DNA of 46,941 bases from a virus: positions 1 to 46,941 of IMG/VR virus record IMGVR_UViG_3300050821_004159. One strand, 5' to 3'. Below, piece after piece: positions 44,265-46,941 of this stretch. Made by a program: the position numbers and the translations under genes. Position 1 is the first letter of the stretch, and the number at the start of each line of letters is the position of its first letter. Below the pieces are notes generated by a model that saw nothing but the letters and a program-made list of their open reading frames with translations, did no database searches and was not told the origin of the DNA.

Positions 44265-45727
44265 TGAATAGGTTCAAATATTTCGGCTCACGGCCCGTGT
44301 TCTACTTCGCGGAACCTGCAGGCGGTGCAGGAGCGGGCGGAGGTAGTGCGGCTGCAGGGGGCGGTGCTGCGGCGAGTGGAGCCGAAGGGGCAGGCGCTAC
44401 AGCGGGCGGTGGAACTGGCGGTGGTGGAGGCGCAGCAGCGCCCGCAGTCAGCGATGAAAAATTCCTCGAGCAAGCGCACCCGCAGCAAGCGGAAGGTACG
44501 GATGCCGCAAAAGCAGCCGCAGACAAAGCGGCAGTGGACGCCAAGGCCGCAGAAGGAGCCAAGGACGAAATAAATCTTTCCGCGCTCGAGCCGGGACAGC
44601 CGGAATGGCTGGGCAACGTTACCGATCCCGCAGCGAAGGCGGAGATTCAGAAGCTTCTGGATTACCAGAAAGCGGTATCCGCGCGCTTCAAAGACCAAGC
44701 GGAACTGGACGCATTCTTCAAGGATCTGCCGGGCGGCAAGGAGCAAGTCGCCGCTTTGCAGTTGCTTTCAAAAGAAGTAGGCGAGATTGACGGGCACATT
44801 GAGGCCAATACGCCCGAGGGCAATGCGCTGGTGGCCGAGCGGTATTTGAGCGAAGCGCCAGATGGCGGATTGGGGCTCTTCAAGGCGGGAGCGCATCACC
44901 TCGCGAGTAAGAACCCCGAAGCGTACGCGCAGATCGGTAAAGAGATTGCCAACTCCACGCTGAAATCAGCGGGCATCGGCGCCGACGTGGATTCCGTGAT
45001 TAGTGCGGTCAATGAAATGCGCGCCGCTGTCGCGAAAGATGACGGCGAAGCCTTCGGCAAGGCCGCAGCGAAGTTGCTGGGCGAGCCGAAAGCGGATGCT
45101 GTCTCGAGCGCCGATCCCCGACTGACCGCCGCACAAGAGCGCGAGAAAGCGGCTCGTACAGCGGAAACAAAAGCGCTCGGCGAAAGCTGGCAGTCCCGCG
45201 ACGTAAAGATTGGCGAAGGCTTCAAATCGCACATCACCAGCCAAGTGGAGAAAATATTCAACGAGAAAGTCTTCACCAACGCCAAGAGCGTGACTGCGGA
45301 ACAGCGCGCGGACCTGAGCGGAAAGATTTACGCCGAAATTTTGGGGCAGGTCGTATCGAATGCTTACCTGCGGGCGCAAGTCACGCAACTGATCGGCATC
45401 GCCAATAACGGCGACTTGTCCAAAGCAAATCTGCGCGCCACGCAAGCCGAATTTGACAAAGCGTTGGACCTGCTGAAGGGCGCAGCCAACGGGGATCTAA
45501 TCAATCGCGCCGTCGCGAAAGTGGTATCGGCCTTTGCGAAAGAGCGAGCGGGAACAAATGCGGCCACGCGCGAAGCGGCCAAGGGCGCGGCGGCTACCTC
45601 CGAAAAAGTCGGAGCGGCACCGGCGGTGCGGGGCGGTTATAAGCCCATCACTGAAGATGAATTGAAGGGCAAGACTGACGAAGAAATTCTAACGCTCTAC
45701 ACGGAACGGCGCGGAGCCTACGCCTAA
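44264..45727 (+). CDS. Scaffolding protein
   Basis: A 487-aa hydrophilic, Ala/Glu/Lys-rich, nearly all-helical protein directly upstream of the capsid gene, the standard scaffold arrangement. The first ~65 residues are Gly/Ala low complexity. The middle and C-terminal parts are long charged helices (SQVEKIFNEKVFTNAKSVTAEQRADL, TEDELKGKTDEEILTLYTERRG). No protease motif is seen, so the capsid is probably scaffolded without a fused protease. A 27-bp gap with AGGAGA leads to the capsid ATG. Confidence 0.75.
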   Translation: MNRFKYFGSRPVFYFAEPAGGAGAGGGSAAAGGGAAASGAEGAGATAGGGTGGGGGAAAPAVSDEKFLEQAHPQQAEGTDAAKAAADKAAVDAKAAEGAKDEINLSALEPGQPEWLGNVTDPAAKAEIQKLLDYQKAVSARFKDQAELDAFFKDLPGGKEQVAALQLLSKEVGEIDGHIEANTPEGNALVAERYLSEAPDGGLGLFKAGAHHLASKNPEAYAQIGKEIANSTLKSAGIGADVDSVISAVNEMRAAVAKDDGEAFGKAAAKLLGEPKADAVSSADPRLTAAQEREKAARTAETKALGESWQSRDVKIGEGFKSHITSQVEKIFNEKVFTNAKSVTAEQRADLSGKIYAEILGQVVSNAYLRAQVTQLIGIANNGDLSKANLRATQAEFDKALDLLKGAANGDLINRAVAKVVSAFAKERAGTNAATREAAKGAAATSEKVGAAPAVRGGYKPITEDELKGKTDEEILTLYTERRGAYA

Positions 45728-45754
45728 ACGATTTTACAGGAGAAATAACAAGCT

Positions 45755-46941
45755 ATGCCTCCACAGAGTAACGCGGAAGTCGCGGCAGCGCAGCTCGAGC
45801 TCGTCGACCCGACAATCGCCACGCTTTTCGAGCGCGGCCAGCACTTCCTGCAGGAGATCGAGCGCGCGGAAGACGCGCACGAAGTCTCTACACGCTTGAT
45901 GCGTCTCGTGCTCGAAGTGAACCCCGGCGGCGATGCGGGGAGCTTCGACCCGGACGGCGGAGACCTCGGCACCGGGAGCGGCGAAGTGTACGACGTCGCC
46001 ATGGTCGGCCCGGTCTACAAAAAGATGAGCTTCGAGCTCACCTTTCTGTCGAAGTACGCCACTGACTCGCGCAAGAAAGCCGTAATCGACTCCACGAATA
46101 ACATTGTGGCCAAGGGCATGAAGCAGTTCCGCGCCTACTTGGACAAAGTGCTGAACGGCGGGCCCGGCAACGGCGTGCTGGGCACGATCGCTTCCCTTGC
46201 GGGCACAACGGCAACCATGGCCGTGCCTTCGGGCGCGCAGTTGGTGTATGTGAACCAGCCGGTGCAGATTTACGACTCGACACTGACGATTAACCGCAGC
46301 GCGAACGCAGGTCTTATGACGCGCGTGCTATTGGCCGATCCGATCGTCACGCAAACCATCGTCTTTGACCAGTTGCCTCCGGGCACCGTGGCGACAGACG
46401 TGATTGTCAGCGCGGGCTTGAACGGTGCGAATCCGGTGGATCTCTACGGCATCAAGTACCACCAGAACAATGCGACAACCGGAACCTGGCTGAACCTGAA
46501 CCGCGCGAATTATCCGGTTCAGTTGCAAACGCCGCGCGTCAATGGCAATGCCGGTGCACTCGTGCCCATGCAGCCTTGGCTGGTAATCAACAAAGTCAAG
46601 AAAGCGCTGGGACTCGAAGAGCTGGGCCGCCCCTTCTGGCACATGCCGGTGGAGCAATCGCACGCCTGGAACCAACTCGCCGTCACGGTGCAGATTATCG
46701 ACCGCGCACAACGGGAAACCGGCGAAGGGCAGGACATGGCCATCCGCGGCGCGAAGTCAAGCGCCGGAAATATGTGCGGACTGCGCATCAAGGAATCGCA
46801 GAACGCCGACCAGACGCGCGTCGACCTGATTGATGCTTCCGTGTGGGGCCGCGCGGTGATCAAGAACATCGGCTTCATGAAATTCGCCAATGGCAACGTC
46901 TGGTATCAGAAGTACGGTGCCAGCGGCGGACCGGCGGCCGC
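45755..46941 (+). CDS. Major capsid protein (continues at 1-194)
   Basis: The N-terminal and middle part of the 427-aa capsid protein. It opens with a helical arm (NAEVAAAQLELVDPTIATLFERGQHFLQEIERAEDAHEV) followed by beta-rich, Gly/Ala-loop regions as in HK97-fold capsids (YDVAMVGPVYKKMSFELTFLSKY, VLLADPIVTQTIVFDQLPPG). Scaffold upstream and head genes around support the call. ACAGGAGAAA lies 9-10 nt before ATG 45755. The window ends inside the gene. The last 97 bases duplicate the start of the window, so the protein finishes at base 194. Confidence 0.85.
   Translation, partial: MPPQSNAEVAAAQLELVDPTIATLFERGQHFLQEIERAEDAHEVSTRLMRLVLEVNPGGDAGSFDPDGGDLGTGSGEVYDVAMVGPVYKKMSFELTFLSKYATDSRKKAVIDSTNNIVAKGMKQFRAYLDKVLNGGPGNGVLGTIASLAGTTATMAVPSGAQLVYVNQPVQIYDSTLTINRSANAGLMTRVLLADPIVTQTIVFDQLPPGTVATDVIVSAGLNGANPVDLYGIKYHQNNATTGTWLNLNRANYPVQLQTPRVNGNAGALVPMQPWLVINKVKKALGLEELGRPFWHMPVEQSHAWNQLAVTVQIIDRAQRETGEGQDMAIRGAKSSAGNMCGLRIKESQNADQTRVDLIDASVWGRAVIKNIGFMKFANGNVWYQKYGASGGPAA
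46845..46941. repeat. Terminal direct repeat, right copy
   Basis: Identical to 1-97. Removing one copy gives a circle of about 46,844 bp with the capsid gene intact. Confidence 0.95.

Noticed and set aside
1-46941. CRISPR arrays, IS elements, rRNA genes, transposase or integrase
   Set aside because: Looked for repeated spacer patterns, terminal inverted repeats with transposase motifs and rRNA-like sequence on both strands and found none.

Overview
The window is a complete circular genome of a tailed bacteriophage opened inside its major capsid gene. Bases 1-97 are identical to 46845-46941, so the unique genome is about 46,844 bp, and the capsid gene starts at 45755 and finishes at 194 after wrapping. 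Terminase, portal, scaffold, capsid, an adaptor-like protein, a large tail hub and a run of three ejection-type proteins are present. There is no tape measure and no sheath, so this is most likely a short-tailed (podovirus-like) phage. Lipoproteins, an outer-membrane-like protein and many Sec signal peptides point to a Gram-negative host. The style of the secreted families (for example 10164-10787) recalls soil bacteria such as Acidobacteriota, but the sequence cannot settle the host. I see no integrase, DNA polymerase, helicase or primase, so replication must lean on the host.

Layout, starting at the terminase: (1) 36.0-46.9 kb and 1-194: promoter-like repeats and a strong terminator, terminase small and large subunits, an exported 580-aa protein, small accessory genes (coiled coil, His-rich, zinc ribbon, DUF3008-like), portal, scaffold and capsid. 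(2) 0.2-5.7 kb: an inserted HNH endonuclease (minus strand), three unknown late genes, a signal-peptide-bearing beta-helix tailspike-like protein, and a minus-strand half-glycosyltransferase with its own promoter. (3) 5.7-12.5 kb: beta-rich structural-type proteins mixed with at least five proteins that carry export signals or membrane anchors, then an XRE regulator, a GNAT-like protein and a 39-aa membrane peptide. (4) 12.5-22.1 kb: three ejection-type proteins, small membrane proteins, adaptor, tail hub, holin candidate, a minus-strand tRNA-His and a SleB-type endolysin.

(5) 22.1-36.0 kb is the early or accessory region. A leaderless XRE regulator and a divergent promoter region lead into a long, tightly overlapping operon of about 35 mostly tiny genes joined by ATGA, GTGA or TTGA overlaps. 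It holds a seven-helix membrane protein, a Sak4-like recombinase ATPase with a PD-(D/E)XK nuclease, an Acb2/Tad1-type cyclic-nucleotide sponge candidate (anti-CBASS), an Rnl2-type RNA ligase, a LuxR-type regulator and an unusually dense set of Cys-rich zinc-ribbon mini-proteins. A 63-bp leader carrying a mini-ORF is duplicated in front of two unrelated genes.

The most notable signals are the Acb2-like gene; the set of exported phage proteins; the zinc mini-protein operon; the duplicated leader; a terminase small subunit whose conserved N-terminus is reachable only by slippage at an A10 tract; and an ejection-type gene with no ATG, GTG or TTG start. All calls come from reading the sequence and remembered family features. 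No database search was run.
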